64,000 nucleotides of DNA from an uncultured Clostridia bacterium (GCA_947624285.1 CANQJS010000001.1:186001-250000), one strand, 5' to 3'. Counted from the first letter of the stretch, positions 27,054-37,481 are shown. The notes: generated by a model not told the origin, from the letters alone. Made by a program: numbers and translations.

Positions 27054-27167
27054 AAAGCATTTTCCTTTCAGTTAAAAATATATAAAATAAATTTTTATAT
27101 ATTTATATTTTAGTATAAAACATACAAAAATGTCAATATAAATATACACAAATAACAATAAATAACA

Positions 27168-27198
27168 ATATAAAAAGCAGACCTTTGATAAGGTCTGC
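27168..27198 (-). terminator. Terminator of the porGDAB operon
   Basis: Stem GCAGACCT/AGGTCTGC (27177-27184, 27191-27198) with a six-base loop. On the minus strand it is followed by TTTTTATATTG. It lies just after the porB stop codon. Confidence 0.85.
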
Positions 27199-27212
27199 CT
27201 GGATTATACGGT

Positions 27213-28154
27213 TTAAGCCCCCATAAAACGGTCGCAACGCTTTGTGAGTTCGTCCCACCTGCGGTCTACTTCCTTTTGGAAAGCCTCTATCATCCATTCG
27301 TTTTCCGGCTTGAACATATGCTTGAAGCGCCCCTGTTTAGAGAGCCATTCCTCGATAGGAACATAGCGCTTCGGCTCATAGTTGAGCACCCACACGCCGT
27401 CTATAACCTCAAAAAGAGGCCAGTAGCGCGTTTCAACCGCGAGCTTGCATATCTCCATAATATCCCATGTGTTATATCTCCACCCTCTCGGGCACGGAGC
27501 CATAATATTCAGAAAAGCGGGGCCTTTTTTGTAAATCGCCTTTTCCGCCTTAATATGTAAATCACGGAAATTCTGAACGAAAGTGGTCTGCGCTACATAG
27601 GGCACCTTGTGCTCCGCGATTATGGCGGAGAGATCCTTTCTGTACTGCGGTTTTCCGCCGGAAACAGAGCCTACGGGAGTTGTTGTTGTATCGGCAAACA
27701 TAGGCGTTGCAGAGGAACGCTGAATACCCGTGTTCATATATGCGCCGTTATCATAGCACACATAAACCATATCGTGACCGCGTTCCATAGCGCCCGAAAG
27801 AGACTGAAAACCTATATCGTATGTGCCGCCGTCTCCGCCGAAGGTTATAAATTTATATGTTTCATCAAGCTTACCCTTGCGCCTCAAAACATTGTATGCG
27901 CCCTCAACGCCGCTCATAGTCGCGCCGGCGTTCTCAAAGGTGTTGTGAATATAACTGTCCTTATAAGCGGTGTAAGGATACATAAAGGTGGAAACCTCAA
28001 GGCAGCCCGTGGCGTTGCCTACAACTGCCTTATCGCCCGGTTTAAGGGCTTTGAGAACATTTCTTACGGCGATAGTGCCGCCGCAGCCCGCGCACATTCT
28101 GTGCCCGCCTGCAAGGCGCTCTTCCCTGCCGACAAATTCTTTGAAATTATACAT
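27213..28154 (-). CDS. porB: 2-oxoacid:ferredoxin oxidoreductase, beta subunit
   Basis: The thiamine-pyrophosphate-binding subunit. The 313-residue protein has the early CAGCGG cysteine motif and VVGNATGCLEV. The TPP motif is in FGGDGGTYDIGFQSLSGAMERG (in part) with the YDNGAYMNTG turn, and QTTFVQNFRDLH and PCPRGWRYN follow. This is the PorB/VorB layout of the four-subunit enzyme family. Pyruvate and branched-chain 2-oxoacid versions cannot be separated reliably from motifs alone. It is last in the operon. Confidence 0.93.
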   Translation of the reverse strand: MYNFKEFVGREERLAGGHRMCAGCGGTIAVRNVLKALKPGDKAVVGNATGCLEVSTFMYPYTAYKDSYIHNTFENAGATMSGVEGAYNVLRRKGKLDETYKFITFGGDGGTYDIGFQSLSGAMERGHDMVYVCYDNGAYMNTGIQRSSATPMFADTTTTPVGSVSGGKPQYRKDLSAIIAEHKVPYVAQTTFVQNFRDLHIKAEKAIYKKGPAFLNIMAPCPRGWRYNTWDIMEICKLAVETRYWPLFEVIDGVWVLNYEPKRYVPIEEWLSKQGRFKHMFKPENEWMIEAFQKEVDRRWDELTKRCDRFMGA

Positions 28155-28168
28155 TGAAAAGCACCTCC

Positions 28169-29350
28169 TTATTCTCTTACGCCCAAATAGCGGTAAGCGT
28201 CTCCCACTTCGCCGCTTTGCGCGATTTTTTCAAGCTCTTCATATACGCTCTCGATATCATTAACGCGCACATCGCGCCCGCCGAGACCGTAAACATAATT
28301 CACGGCAAGGCAATCGGATTTTGCTCTGTAAAGCGCCGTGGTGACTTCCGCGCCTATCGGACCGCAGCAGTCGTTGTAGCTCTCCGTTCTGTCCATAAGA
28401 GCAACGGCTTTAACGCCCTTGAGCGCTTCGGCTATCTCGCTTGCGGGGAAAGGACGGAAAAGGCGTATTTTTATAAGACCTACCTTTTTCCCCTGCTCCC
28501 TGAGCGCGTCTACGGCGTCCTTTGCGGTGCCTGCCGCCGAGCCGATGATAACTATCGCAAGCTCCGCGCCGTCCATTCTGTATTCTTCAAACAGCCCGTA
28601 TTTTCTGCCGCTCAGCTTTTCGTATTCCTTTGCGACATCGAGGGTGATTTGCTTTGCGTTTTTAAGCGCCTCCGCCTGAGCCCTCTTTGCCTCAAAATAG
28701 TAATTCGTAACGCTGTAAGGGCCGACCGCCATCGGGCATTCGGGATTGAGCAGATAATTTTCGGGCTTGTATTCGCCGACGAAATCCTTTACCTCTTTAT
28801 CCTCAAGCAGTTCGATATTCTCAACGGCGTGGGAAGTGATAAAGCCGTCCTGGCAAACCATTACGGGGAGCTTGACATCCTTATGCTCGCCTATTCTGTA
28901 AGCCATAACAAGGTTATCGTAAGCCTCCTGATTGTTTTCGGCATAAATCTGAATCCAGCCGGCGTCCCTCGCTCCCATGGAATCGCTGTGGTCGCAGTTG
29001 ATATTTATCGGTCCTGAAAGCGCTCTGTTTACAAGGGTGAGCACGCAGGGCAGTCTGTTTGAAGCGGCGAGATACAGCTCCTCCCACATAAGCGCCATAC
29101 CCGCCGATGAGGTTGCGGTGACGGAACGCGCTCCCGCTGCCTCCGCCCCTATAACGGCGGACATTGCCGAATGCTCCGACTCAACGGGAATGAACTCCGA
29201 ATCCACCTGACCGTTAGCAACGAATTTTGAGAAATACTGGGGTATCTCGGTTGACGGCGTTATCGGAAAAGCCGCCATAACATCGGGATTTATCTGGCGC
29301 AGCGCCTCGGCAACTGCTTCGTTGCCGCTCAGTCTGTCTTTTCTTGCCAT
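28169..29350 (-). CDS. porA: 2-oxoacid:ferredoxin oxidoreductase, alpha subunit
   Basis: A 393-residue alpha subunit of the PorA/VorA type. Evidence is LSGNEAVAEALRQINPDVMAAFPITPSTEI (in part) at the N terminus, FIPVESEHSAMSAVIGAEAAGARSVTATSS in pieces, and the VLMDRTESY-like VALMDRTESYNDCCGPIG. It contributes to the TPP and CoA sites. The gene lies 14 bases upstream of porB and one base downstream of porD. Confidence 0.93.
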   Translation of the reverse strand: MARKDRLSGNEAVAEALRQINPDVMAAFPITPSTEIPQYFSKFVANGQVDSEFIPVESEHSAMSAVIGAEAAGARSVTATSSAGMALMWEELYLAASNRLPCVLTLVNRALSGPININCDHSDSMGARDAGWIQIYAENNQEAYDNLVMAYRIGEHKDVKLPVMVCQDGFITSHAVENIELLEDKEVKDFVGEYKPENYLLNPECPMAVGPYSVTNYYFEAKRAQAEALKNAKQITLDVAKEYEKLSGRKYGLFEEYRMDGAELAIVIIGSAAGTAKDAVDALREQGKKVGLIKIRLFRPFPASEIAEALKGVKAVALMDRTESYNDCCGPIGAEVTTALYRAKSDCLAVNYVYGLGGRDVRVNDIESVYEELEKIAQSGEVGDAYRYLGVRE

Positions 29351-29351
29351 A

Positions 29352-29654
29352 TCATTTTACCCCCTTCATCGTAATTGCGCCGGTGTGGCACGCCTTAACG
29401 CATATGCCGCAGCCTTTGCAGTGCTTGTAATCAAACGGTCCGCGCTTTCCGTCTATAACGGGAATAACGCTGTCGGGGCATACGGGAACGCACATAAGGC
29501 AATGTACGCAAAGCTTTTCATCAAGCAGCGGTTTTACAGACGACCATTCGCCCGTGTTAAATTCTTCGGAGGTTTTGGAGCCGTATATCTGCATACCCTC
29601 CGTAAGATCCTGCCATTTGCAGTCAAGACCGAGTTTTTTCAAATCGGAACTCAT
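29352..29654 (-). CDS. porD: 2-oxoacid:ferredoxin oxidoreductase, delta (ferredoxin-like) subunit
   Basis: A 100-residue 2x[4Fe-4S] protein. The first cluster motif is CVHCLMCVPVCPDSV and the second CKGCGICVKACHTGA. It passes electrons from the catalytic site to external ferredoxin. In this four-subunit family it is a separate polypeptide, as here. It lies between porG and porA. Confidence 0.93.
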   Translation of the reverse strand: MSSDLKKLGLDCKWQDLTEGMQIYGSKTSEEFNTGEWSSVKPLLDEKLCVHCLMCVPVCPDSVIPVIDGKRGPFDYKHCKGCGICVKACHTGAITMKGVK

Positions 29655-29666
29655 AGTATTTCCTCC

Positions 29667-30239
29667 TTACTTAACTTCGTTGTAAGCCATTTCAAGGGCT
29701 TTCATATTACCCTCAATGACTTCGGGCTTAGACGCGAATTTATGCTTAAAAGAAGCGGACATTTCGGTGATAAAATCATTCCAGTCCATTACTCCGGAAA
29801 CCTTAACGATACCCGCGAGCATCGGCGTGTTGGGGAAATATTTTCCGAGGCACGCAACGGAAACCTTGCGGGCGTCTATGGTGTAAACCGCGCCCTTATA
29901 GCCGTTTAGCTTACCGGCTATCTTTTCCTTTGGCTTTGAGGTATTTATAAGTATAGCGCCGTCGGGGCTGAGCCCTTCGGTCACATCTATCGCGTCAAGC
30001 AGACTTTCGTCAACCACAACTACGAAATCGGGCTCGTATATGTTTGAATGAACGCGTATCTGCTGAGGGCTTATTCGATTATAAGCCGTTATGGGCGCGC
30101 CCATTCTCTCAGGGCCGTATTCGGGAAAGCCCTGAACGAATCTGCCTGTTTTGAATGCTACATCGGCAAGAAGCAGCGCCGCTGTTTTAGCGCCCTGACC
30201 GCCTCTGCCGTGCCAGCGGATCTCAACACAATTCTTCAT
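29667..30239 (-). CDS. porG: 2-oxoacid:ferredoxin oxidoreductase, gamma subunit
   Basis: A 190-residue gamma subunit: EIRWHGRGGQGAKTAALLLAD at the start in segments, FPEYGPERMGAPI, then VVVVDESLL. It is first in the operon. A strong GAGGAG site precedes the ATG. The T-box leader 30268-30534 lies directly upstream, so the whole porGDAB transcript is probably controlled by tRNA charging. Confidence 0.94.
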   Translation of the reverse strand: MKNCVEIRWHGRGGQGAKTAALLLADVAFKTGRFVQGFPEYGPERMGAPITAYNRISPQQIRVHSNIYEPDFVVVVDESLLDAIDVTEGLSPDGAILINTSKPKEKIAGKLNGYKGAVYTIDARKVSVACLGKYFPNTPMLAGIVKVSGVMDWNDFITEMSASFKHKFASKPEVIEGNMKALEMAYNEVK

Positions 30240-30267
30240 ACTAAAAACTCCTCTGCTGTTACTGTAT

Positions 30268-30302
30268 AAAAAAACGCCTCTCTGCCCTAAGGCAAAGAGG
30301 CG
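30268..30302 (-). terminator. T-box-controlled terminator
   Basis: On the minus strand CGCCTCTTTGCC, TTAG, GGCAGAGAGGCG followed by seven Ts. It is the alternative to the antiterminator of the T-box leader. Confidence 0.9.
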
Positions 30303-30534
30303 ATAATAAATACCGTGGTACCACTCTTATTCGTCTGAAAGACGCGCTTTATGCGAACTGACATTCGCCGCCTTGCTAACGGGGGCTACCGTTCGCGCTT
30401 ACTGATATTTCGGCGCAACCACTCAGGGAGGATATTACGGATTTCTTTTTACTGCCTTCCAGCAAACGGCAGCTCTCTGTGAAAAAGTGTAAACCGATTT
30501 TTGTTCCCGTCACTGTGTTTTTCATTTTCAAGCA
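30268..30534 (-). promoter_or_regulatory. T-box riboswitch leader upstream of porGDAB
   Basis: On the minus strand the leader contains the T-box core AGAGTGGTACCACGG (30327-30313). An antiterminator can form by pairing AATAA with TTATT around it. Upstream are the Stem I features: AGAGAGC with GCTGGAA in the distal part, and GTGACGGG...CCCTGAG forming the K-turn base. The TGGT of the T-box pairs with an ACCA tRNA end. The specifier loop 3' strand reads TAATATCC; ATC (Ile) fits best, with ATA (also Ile), TAT or TCC as alternatives. A terminator follows at 30268-30302. Confidence 0.9.
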
Positions 30535-30540
30535 GATTAG

Positions 30541-30569
30541 ATTATAATACAGGAATTTGCGTTTGTCAA
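30541..30569 (-). promoter_or_regulatory. porGDAB promoter
   Basis: Consensus promoter: TTGACA (30569-30564), 17-base spacer, TATAAT (30546-30541), minus strand. Transcription would start near 30534, just before the T-box leader. Confidence 0.85.
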
Positions 30570-30659
30570 CATAATTTGAGCATAATTTTTAACATTTAAA
30601 ATTTTGGAAATAAATAAGGAAGTCGCGGCGAAAAGCTCGGCGACAGCGGGAATTTGCCG

Positions 30660-30959
30660 TTATTCTCTGAAAATATACTTTTCAATGTCTACGGTGTAAT
30701 CGTCTCTTACCTCTATTCCGTCGGCTTCAAGCCTTCTCTTCTGCTCCTCGATACCGCCGAAGCCGAAATTTTTTGCGAGCCTTCCTTTTGCGTTTACCAC
30801 CTTGTAGCAGGGATAGAAATCGGGATACGGATTTACATGAAGAATATTGCCGACAACACGGGCAAGCCCCGGATTTCCGAGGTGATTTGCGATTTGACCG
30901 TATGTAACGACCTTACCTTTCGGTATCGTGAGCAGATAATCATATACTTTCTGTTTCAT
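30660..30959 (-). CDS. MGMT-like DNA alkyltransferase domain protein
   Basis: A 99-residue protein made only of the DNA-binding/active-site domain of O6-methylguanine methyltransferases. It has IPKGKVVTYGQIA, LARVVGNILHVNP with the arginine finger, and YPCYKVV, a variant of PCHRV in which the acceptor cysteine is kept. Alkyltransferase-like proteins replace this cysteine, so direct repair remains possible. I start at ATG 30959 (MKQKVYDYL) because homology begins there, with GAGG about 14 bases upstream. Confidence 0.85.
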   Translation of the reverse strand: MKQKVYDYLLTIPKGKVVTYGQIANHLGNPGLARVVGNILHVNPYPDFYPCYKVVNAKGRLAKNFGFGGIEEQKRRLEADGIEVRDDYTVDIEKYIFRE

Positions 30960-31054
30960 ATTATATATTCGCCTCAATTTTATTTTAAGCCGAAAAACAT
31001 TTCTTTTCAATACAGACTTTTAAAATAGAAATATAAAAATGAATTTCATAACGG

Positions 31055-31087
31055 CAAACAAAAAAGCAGAGCCGAAGCTCTGCTTTT
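31055..31087 (-). terminator. Terminator of groES-groEL
   Basis: Stem AAAAGCAGAGC/GCTCTGCTTTT (31062-31072, 31077-31087) followed on the minus strand by TTTTTTGTTT. Confidence 0.88.
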
Positions 31088-31109
31088 AAGCAATGTAAAA
31101 TAGATTTTA

Positions 31110-32750
<1,641 letters not shown>

Positions 32751-32761
32751 TTATTTCCTCC

Positions 32762-33034
32762 TTATTCGATAACGGCAAGCACATCTTTTACGGAAGCGAT
32801 CGTGTATTCCGCGCCGTCAAGCTTAACATCTGTGCCGCTGTATTTGGTGATAATTACCTTGTCCCCTACCTTAACCGTCATAGGGTTTTCCTCGGTGCCC
32901 GGACCGACTGCCGCAACCTTCATAAATTCAGGCTTTTCCTGTGCGGACGCCGCGATAAAAAGACCCGAAGCCGTTGTTTCCTCCGCCTCGACCTTCGCAA
33001 GCAAAACCTTGTCCGCAAGTGGTTTGATTGTCAT
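32762..33034 (-). CDS. groES: Co-chaperonin GroES
   Basis: A 90-residue co-chaperonin that caps GroEL. IKPLADKVLLAKVEAEE, the mobile-loop ASGLFI, VGPGTEENP and VGDKVIITKYSGTDVKLDG are typical. First gene of the groES-groEL operon. The leader holds a CIRCE operator, so repression by HrcA is expected. Confidence 0.98.
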   Translation of the reverse strand: MTIKPLADKVLLAKVEAEETTASGLFIAASAQEKPEFMKVAAVGPGTEENPMTVKVGDKVIITKYSGTDVKLDGAEYTIASVKDVLAVIE

Positions 33035-33069
33035 AAAAATTCACCTCTGTGATAAAATTTAATTTCATT

Positions 33070-33096
33070 TTAGCACTCTATGACCACAAGTGCTAA
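33070..33096. promoter_or_regulatory. CIRCE operator (HrcA site)
   Basis: TTAGCACTC, nine bases, AAGTGCTAA: one mismatch to the consensus TTAGCACTC-N9-GAGTGCTAA. It sits between the groES promoter and start codon. Confidence 0.93.
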
Positions 33097-33101
33097 CTTA
33101 T

Positions 33102-33129
33102 ATTGTAGCAAGATTTTTCCATTTGTCAA
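33102..33129 (-). promoter_or_regulatory. groESL promoter
   Basis: TTGACA (33129-33124), 16-base spacer, TACAAT (33107-33102) on the minus strand, immediately upstream of the CIRCE element. Confidence 0.8.
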
Positions 33130-33222
33130 TAGTGTTTGCGATTTTTATAAGCAGTGTTCACATATTTTTTTAATTTATTCGGGTTTTAGCTATAACTGAG
33201 GGGATGCGGGTTTAATAAGCTA

Positions 33223-33254
33223 AACAGCGAAGTCCGAAAACTCCGCTGTTTTAC
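33223..33254 (-). terminator. Probable terminator after ispF
   Basis: On the minus strand AAACAGCG-g-AGT, TTTCGG, ACT-t-CGCTGTTT forms a hairpin just beyond the ispF stop. The following T tract is weak. Confidence 0.5.
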
Positions 33255-33275
33255 ACTTTCGATATTTAAAAACCG

Positions 33276-33746
33276 TCAGTCGATAAGGCAGACGGCGTGC
33301 GCGGCTATGCCCTCAAGTGCGCCCGTAAAGCCTAACTTTTCCTCTGTGGTGGCTTTTACCGAAACCCGGCTCACCTCACACCCGCACGCTTTTGCGATAT
33401 TGGCGCGCATTTCGTCTATGTACGGCGCGAGCTTCGGCACTTGCGCTATTACGGTGGCGTCGATATTCCCAACGGAATATCCGCTGTTCTTGACTGTCTC
33501 GGCTACCTTTTCAAGGAGCGCAAGGCTGTTTGCCCCCTTGTACTTTTCATCGGTATCGGGGAAAAGATGACCTATGTCCCCCATTGCCGCCGCGCCGAGG
33601 AGCGCGTCCGCTATGGCGTGGAGCAGAACATCGGCGTCCGAATGACCGAGCAGACCCTTTTCATACGGTATATCCACACCGCCGATTATACATTTTCTGT
33701 TTTCGGAAAATCTGTGAACATCATATCCGTGACCTACCCGCATCAT
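33276..33746 (-). CDS. ispF: 2-C-methyl-D-erythritol 2,4-cyclodiphosphate synthase
   Basis: MEP-pathway enzyme making the cyclic diphosphate. The 156-residue protein has the metal-site GHGYDVHRF at the N terminus, [28 protein letters not shown] in segments, and the end region [12 protein letters not shown]. It overlaps ispD by four bases. With ispD here and ispH at 38.5-40.8 kb, three MEP-pathway steps lie within 8 kb. Confidence 0.97.
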   Translation of the reverse strand: MMRVGHGYDVHRFSENRKCIIGGVDIPYEKGLLGHSDADVLLHAIADALLGAAAMGDIGHLFPDTDEKYKGANSLALLEKVAETVKNSGYSVGNIDATVIAQVPKLAPYIDEMRANIAKACGCEVSRVSVKATTEEKLGFTGALEGIAAHAVCLID

Positions 33747-34420
33747 AATTCTCCCCTTTGCTTTAGAATATTCTCCGCAAGCAAAATATCGCTTTTGGTA
33801 GTTATTTTTATATTGTCATAATCGCCCAAAACAACACTGACTTTCGCGCCGAGTTTTTCCGCGAGGCGGCAGTCGTCGGTATAATCCTCGCCGTCCCTTT
33901 GCGCCTGCTCAAGCGCTCGCTTATACAGGCTGAAATCGAAGATCTGCGGCGTTTGGACGGCTACAAGAGCGCTTCTGTCGGGCGTGTCCGTTATGGTGAG
34001 GTCGGAATCTACGACCTTTATTGTGTCCTTAACGGCAACGCCCGTTGCCGCCGCGCCCGTTTCCTGCGCCCTGTCAAGCGTACTCAGTATGCTCCCGCGC
34101 GTCACAAGAGGTCGCGCTCCATCGTGAATTATCAAAAAATCGCATTCGTCTATTGTTTCAACGGCGTTAGCGACGCTCTGCTGGCGCGTACTTCCGCCGA
34201 TAACAAAGCTGACTGAGTCATCGGGCAGCAATTCGGAGAATTTTTCCAAATCGCACTCGCGGCACACGACTATTATCTCGTCTATTTCGGGCATATCGGA
34301 AAACGCCTCAACGCTGCGCTCAATAACGGTTTTTTCTCCGATTTTCAACAGCATTTTGCTTATTTCTCCGCCCATTCTCGCGGAATTTCCCGCACCGAGT
34401 ATCACTGCAACATTATACAA
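33743..34420 (-). CDS. ispD: 2-C-methyl-D-erythritol 4-phosphate cytidylyltransferase
   Basis: Attaches CMP to methylerythritol 4-phosphate. The 225-residue protein begins [14 protein letters not shown] with the nucleotide-binding loop, has [13 protein letters not shown] near residue 100, [11 protein letters not shown], and [12 protein letters not shown]. It overlaps the rqcH stop by eight bases and ispF by four, within the trmK-nif3-rqcH-ispDF cluster. Confidence 0.95.
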   Translation of the reverse strand: MYNVAVILGAGNSARMGGEISKMLLKIGEKTVIERSVEAFSDMPEIDEIIVVCRECDLEKFSELLPDDSVSFVIGGSTRQQSVANAVETIDECDFLIIHDGARPLVTRGSILSTLDRAQETGAAATGVAVKDTIKVVDSDLTITDTPDRSALVAVQTPQIFDFSLYKRALEQAQRDGEDYTDDCRLAEKLGAKVSVVLGDYDNIKITTKSDILLAENILKQRGEL

Positions 34421-36095
34421 TTCTCTTTATCCTTTCAAGCTCACGCTCATTCGGCGTAACAAATTCTGTTTTATAATCAACATATATCACCATTCCGGGC
34501 TTTGCGCCGGCGGGTTTTCTCACATTTTTGACGATCGTATAATCGACCGGAACATTTGATGAGCCGCGTGCCTTACTGTTGTATGCCGCGAGCATAGCCG
34601 CCTCCCTGATAACGGTGTCGGAAAACTCCCTGCCGTCGTTTGCCACGATGATATGAGAGCCCGCCGTGTCCTTAACATGAAACCACAAATCGTAATTCTT
34701 TGCCGTTTTGAGGGTGAGCCTGTCGTTCATAACATTGTTTCTGCCGACCGAGATCCTGTAGCCCTCTGTGCTTTCAAATTCCATCGGCGCAAGCGCCTTG
34801 GGCTGTTTTGAGCCTTTGCCTGCCCTGCTCTTGATAAATCCCGACAAGGCAAGCTCGTTTTTTATCTCCGTTATCTCGGCGTCCGTCTCGGCGCGTGAAA
34901 GCGCGTCGATAACGCTGTCAAGATACTTCGCTTCGGCTTCGGCATCGTCTATAAAATCGCGCAGCTTCGTTTCGGCAACCTGCTTTTTTCTGTATTCCTT
35001 ATAATATTTCTGCGCGTTTTCTCTCGGTGAAAGAGCGGGGTCAACGGGAACGCGCGTGATTTTGCCGCCGTCGTAATAATTTTCAAGGTCGTAATAAGGC
35101 ATACCCTTTTTCAATTGATATTGATTGGTCGCAAGCAAATCGCCGAAAATCCTGTATTTTTCCTTATCCTTGCAATCCTCAAGCTCCTTTTGGCGGTTAG
35201 CAGATTTTCTGACGGCGCGTTCATGGAGACTTTGAAGCGTTTTGAACAGCTCGCCGGAGCGTTGGCGTATCCTGTCCGCCCTGACCTTTTCATAATAGAA
35301 AAAGTCGAGAAGCTCAGAGAAAGTTTCAAATTCCCTCGTTTTTGCGAGCTTGCCGTATTGCGTTATCGGCATAAAAGCAAAATCCATCGGGCTTTCGCCT
35401 ATTATTGCCGTTGGAACGGGAGCGGCGGCAAATTTTTTTATTGTTTCAACGGAGACTCCGTTTTCATACTCTCGGCAGATAATGGGAGAAACGCCCATAA
35501 CAATATCCTGAAACGCCTTTGACGGCGATTTTTTGCTTTGAGAGAGCCTGTTTTGTATATCGTCGATACTGTTTGAAAAAATATTCAGCTTATCCTGCGG
35601 CGGGGGCGCGGTATAATCAAGCCCGGGCAGCACGAGCCTCACCTGAGATTTGCTCTCGTCCACCCTTTTGACCGCGTCAATTATCCTGCCGTTTCCTTGT
35701 GTTAATATTATATTGCTGTACTTCCCCATTATTTCAACGATAAGGGAAAGTTTTACGGGATCGCCGAGTTCGTTGGAAGCGTCCAGCTCGATTTTCAAAA
35801 TTCTTTCAAGGCCGTCCTGCTGTATGGCGGTGATTTTCGCACCCGTCAAATGCTTTCGCAAAAGCATACACAGCATAGGAGGCTTGGCGGGATTTTCCGG
35901 TGCGTTTTCCGTAAAATGAATACGGGCGCTGTCCGCCCTGCAGGAGATAAGGAGCTTTTGAGCTCCCTCCCTTGAACGCAGGGACAGGATTATCTCCTCG
36001 CGTGAGGGCTGATGCACCTTTTCTATGCGCGATCCGACTGCGAAAGCGCTTATTTCATTTTTGAGATGATAGAGAAATATACCGTCTAACGCCAT
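34413..36095 (-). CDS. rqcH: NFACT-family ribosome quality control protein RqcH
   Basis: The bacterial Rqc2 homologue, which adds alanine tails to peptides stuck on 50S subunits. It was earlier annotated as fibronectin-binding protein. The 560-residue sequence has the NFACT-N region (MALDGIFLYHLKNEI, VEIMGKYSNIILT), a central coiled-coil segment (about 280-400), and the NFACT-R domain with DLWFHVKDTAGSHIIV and AMLAAYNSKARGSSNVPVDY in pieces. It lies one base downstream of nif3. Confidence 0.93.
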   Translation of the reverse strand: MALDGIFLYHLKNEISAFAVGSRIEKVHQPSREEIILSLRSREGAQKLLISCRADSARIHFTENAPENPAKPPMLCMLLRKHLTGAKITAIQQDGLERILKIELDASNELGDPVKLSLIVEIMGKYSNIILTQGNGRIIDAVKRVDESKSQVRLVLPGLDYTAPPPQDKLNIFSNSIDDIQNRLSQSKKSPSKAFQDIVMGVSPIICREYENGVSVETIKKFAAAPVPTAIIGESPMDFAFMPITQYGKLAKTREFETFSELLDFFYYEKVRADRIRQRSGELFKTLQSLHERAVRKSANRQKELEDCKDKEKYRIFGDLLATNQYQLKKGMPYYDLENYYDGGKITRVPVDPALSPRENAQKYYKEYRKKQVAETKLRDFIDDAEAEAKYLDSVIDALSRAETDAEITEIKNELALSGFIKSRAGKGSKQPKALAPMEFESTEGYRISVGRNNVMNDRLTLKTAKNYDLWFHVKDTAGSHIIVANDGREFSDTVIREAAMLAAYNSKARGSSNVPVDYTIVKNVRKPAGAKPGMVIYVDYKTEFVTPNERELERIKRIV

Positions 36096-36096
36096 A

Positions 36097-36843
36097 CTAC
36101 ACCGCCGAAACAGGATTTTTTTGATCAGCGCTTAAAAACTCGACCTCGGGGAAGGCTTTTTTCAATTCGTCCGCAAGAGGCATAAACGATAAGTATTCCG
36201 TTTCGTAATGACCCGCCGCTATAACGGGATAGCCCAATTCGCGGCAATCAAGCATAATATGATATTTCAGCTCGCCCGTGAGGAAGCAATCCGCCGCTTT
36301 CATAGCGATCTCAATATATTCATCGCAAGCTCCGCCGCCGACGGCAACGGTTTTCACGGTCTTTTCACAGTCTGCAAACCTAACGGAATCACTGCCGAGC
36401 GCCTTTGCGGAAAATTCCGCCAATTCCCTAACGGTCATTTCCCTTTCAAGCTCGCCGACAAAAAGAAAGGAATCCTTTATCTGCCTTGCGTTTTTCAGAC
36501 CGAGCCGCTTTGCAAGCTCTCTGTTTATGCCTTTTTTGGAATTATCAAAATTTGTATGCGCGCTGATTACGGAAATCCCGTTTTGCGCGCAGATGTAAAC
36601 GGCGCTTCCCTTTTGAAGCGAATTAACGGGATCGAATATTATCGGGTGATGCGAAATTATCAACTGTGCGCCGTTGGCGGCGGCAAAGCGGGCAGCCTCT
36701 TTCGTTGCGTCAAGGCATACGACCGCCTTTTTGATTTCTTCGCTTTGGCTTCCTACAAGAATGCCCGAATTGTCCCATTCCTCCTGCGAGGCAAAGGGCG
36801 CGATTTTATCTATGTATTCATAAATACTTTTAACAGTTGCCAT
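36097..36843 (-). CDS. Nif3-like dinuclear metal protein
   Basis: A 248-residue Nif3/YqfO-family protein. Metal-binding motifs are SHHPIIFDP near residue 65, VISAHTNFD near 95, and a C-terminal GHYETE. The short form lacks the PII-like insert of Bacillus YqfO. Function is unsettled; related proteins bind two metal ions in a toroidal hexamer. It overlaps trmK by 14 bases, the trmK-yqfO order seen across Firmicutes. Confidence 0.92.
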   Translation of the reverse strand: MATVKSIYEYIDKIAPFASQEEWDNSGILVGSQSEEIKKAVVCLDATKEAARFAAANGAQLIISHHPIIFDPVNSLQKGSAVYICAQNGISVISAHTNFDNSKKGINRELAKRLGLKNARQIKDSFLFVGELEREMTVRELAEFSAKALGSDSVRFADCEKTVKTVAVGGGACDEYIEIAMKAADCFLTGELKYHIMLDCRELGYPVIAAGHYETEYLSFMPLADELKKAFPEVEFLSADQKNPVSAV

Positions 36844-37480
36844 TTAATTTTTCCTTTATTGCAGAGATGACTTCGGAAAGCTGAGCGCCGCCCTTTTCTT
36901 TGTTTTCAAGATGTGTAATAAGATGATTGAGATATTCCCCGTCTCCGAAATCGCTGATATTTCCGAGGTAATAACAGTATTCGGGCAGTTTTTGGGCTTT
37001 GCCGGTGTAGACCGCTTCAAAAACGCTGTAATAATGCCCGCCCTCTTTTACGATCATATCATTTCCTATCTCAAAGCCGTTTTCGTACAGGTATTTTCGC
37101 AGAATTTCGGGGTGGGTCATCGGATTGAAAACAAAATGCTTTGAGCCGTCCTTTATCCAAGGGCAGTCCTCAAGAATTTTTGCGATGAGCTCGCCGCCCA
37201 TTCCGCAAACAGCTATATCCTGCGCTTCATCCTCACCGACCGCGCGCAGACCGTCGCTCAAAACGCACCTGATTTTATCCTCGAGCCCGTACCGCTCGAT
37301 AAGACGGCGGCAGGAATTAAGAGGCCCTTCGTTTACATCTGCGGCGACGGCGCGGTCTATTTTTCCGTTGAGCACAAGATAAACAGGAAGAAAGCCGTGG
37401 TCGCAGCCTATATCCGCAAGAGAAGTGTTTTCTCTTACAAGGAGCGCCACGGCGGACAGTCTTTCCGTTAATTTAAGCAT
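36830..37480 (-). CDS. trmK: tRNA (adenine(22)-N1)-methyltransferase
   Basis: Rossmann methyltransferase of the TrmK/YqfN family, 216 residues. The SAM loop is in LADIGCDHGFLPVYL near residue 22, then AADVNEGPLNSC and the catalytic-region AVCGMGGELIAKIL and FNPMTHPEILRKYL. It is predicted to methylate A22 in tRNAs such as tRNA-Ser. The gene begins one base after the DUF1858 gene. Confidence 0.93.
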   Translation of the reverse strand: MLKLTERLSAVALLVRENTSLADIGCDHGFLPVYLVLNGKIDRAVAADVNEGPLNSCRRLIERYGLEDKIRCVLSDGLRAVGEDEAQDIAVCGMGGELIAKILEDCPWIKDGSKHFVFNPMTHPEILRKYLYENGFEIGNDMIVKEGGHYYSVFEAVYTGKAQKLPEYCYYLGNISDFGDGEYLNHLITHLENKEKGGAQLSEVISAIKEKLNGNC

Positions 37481-37481
37481 C

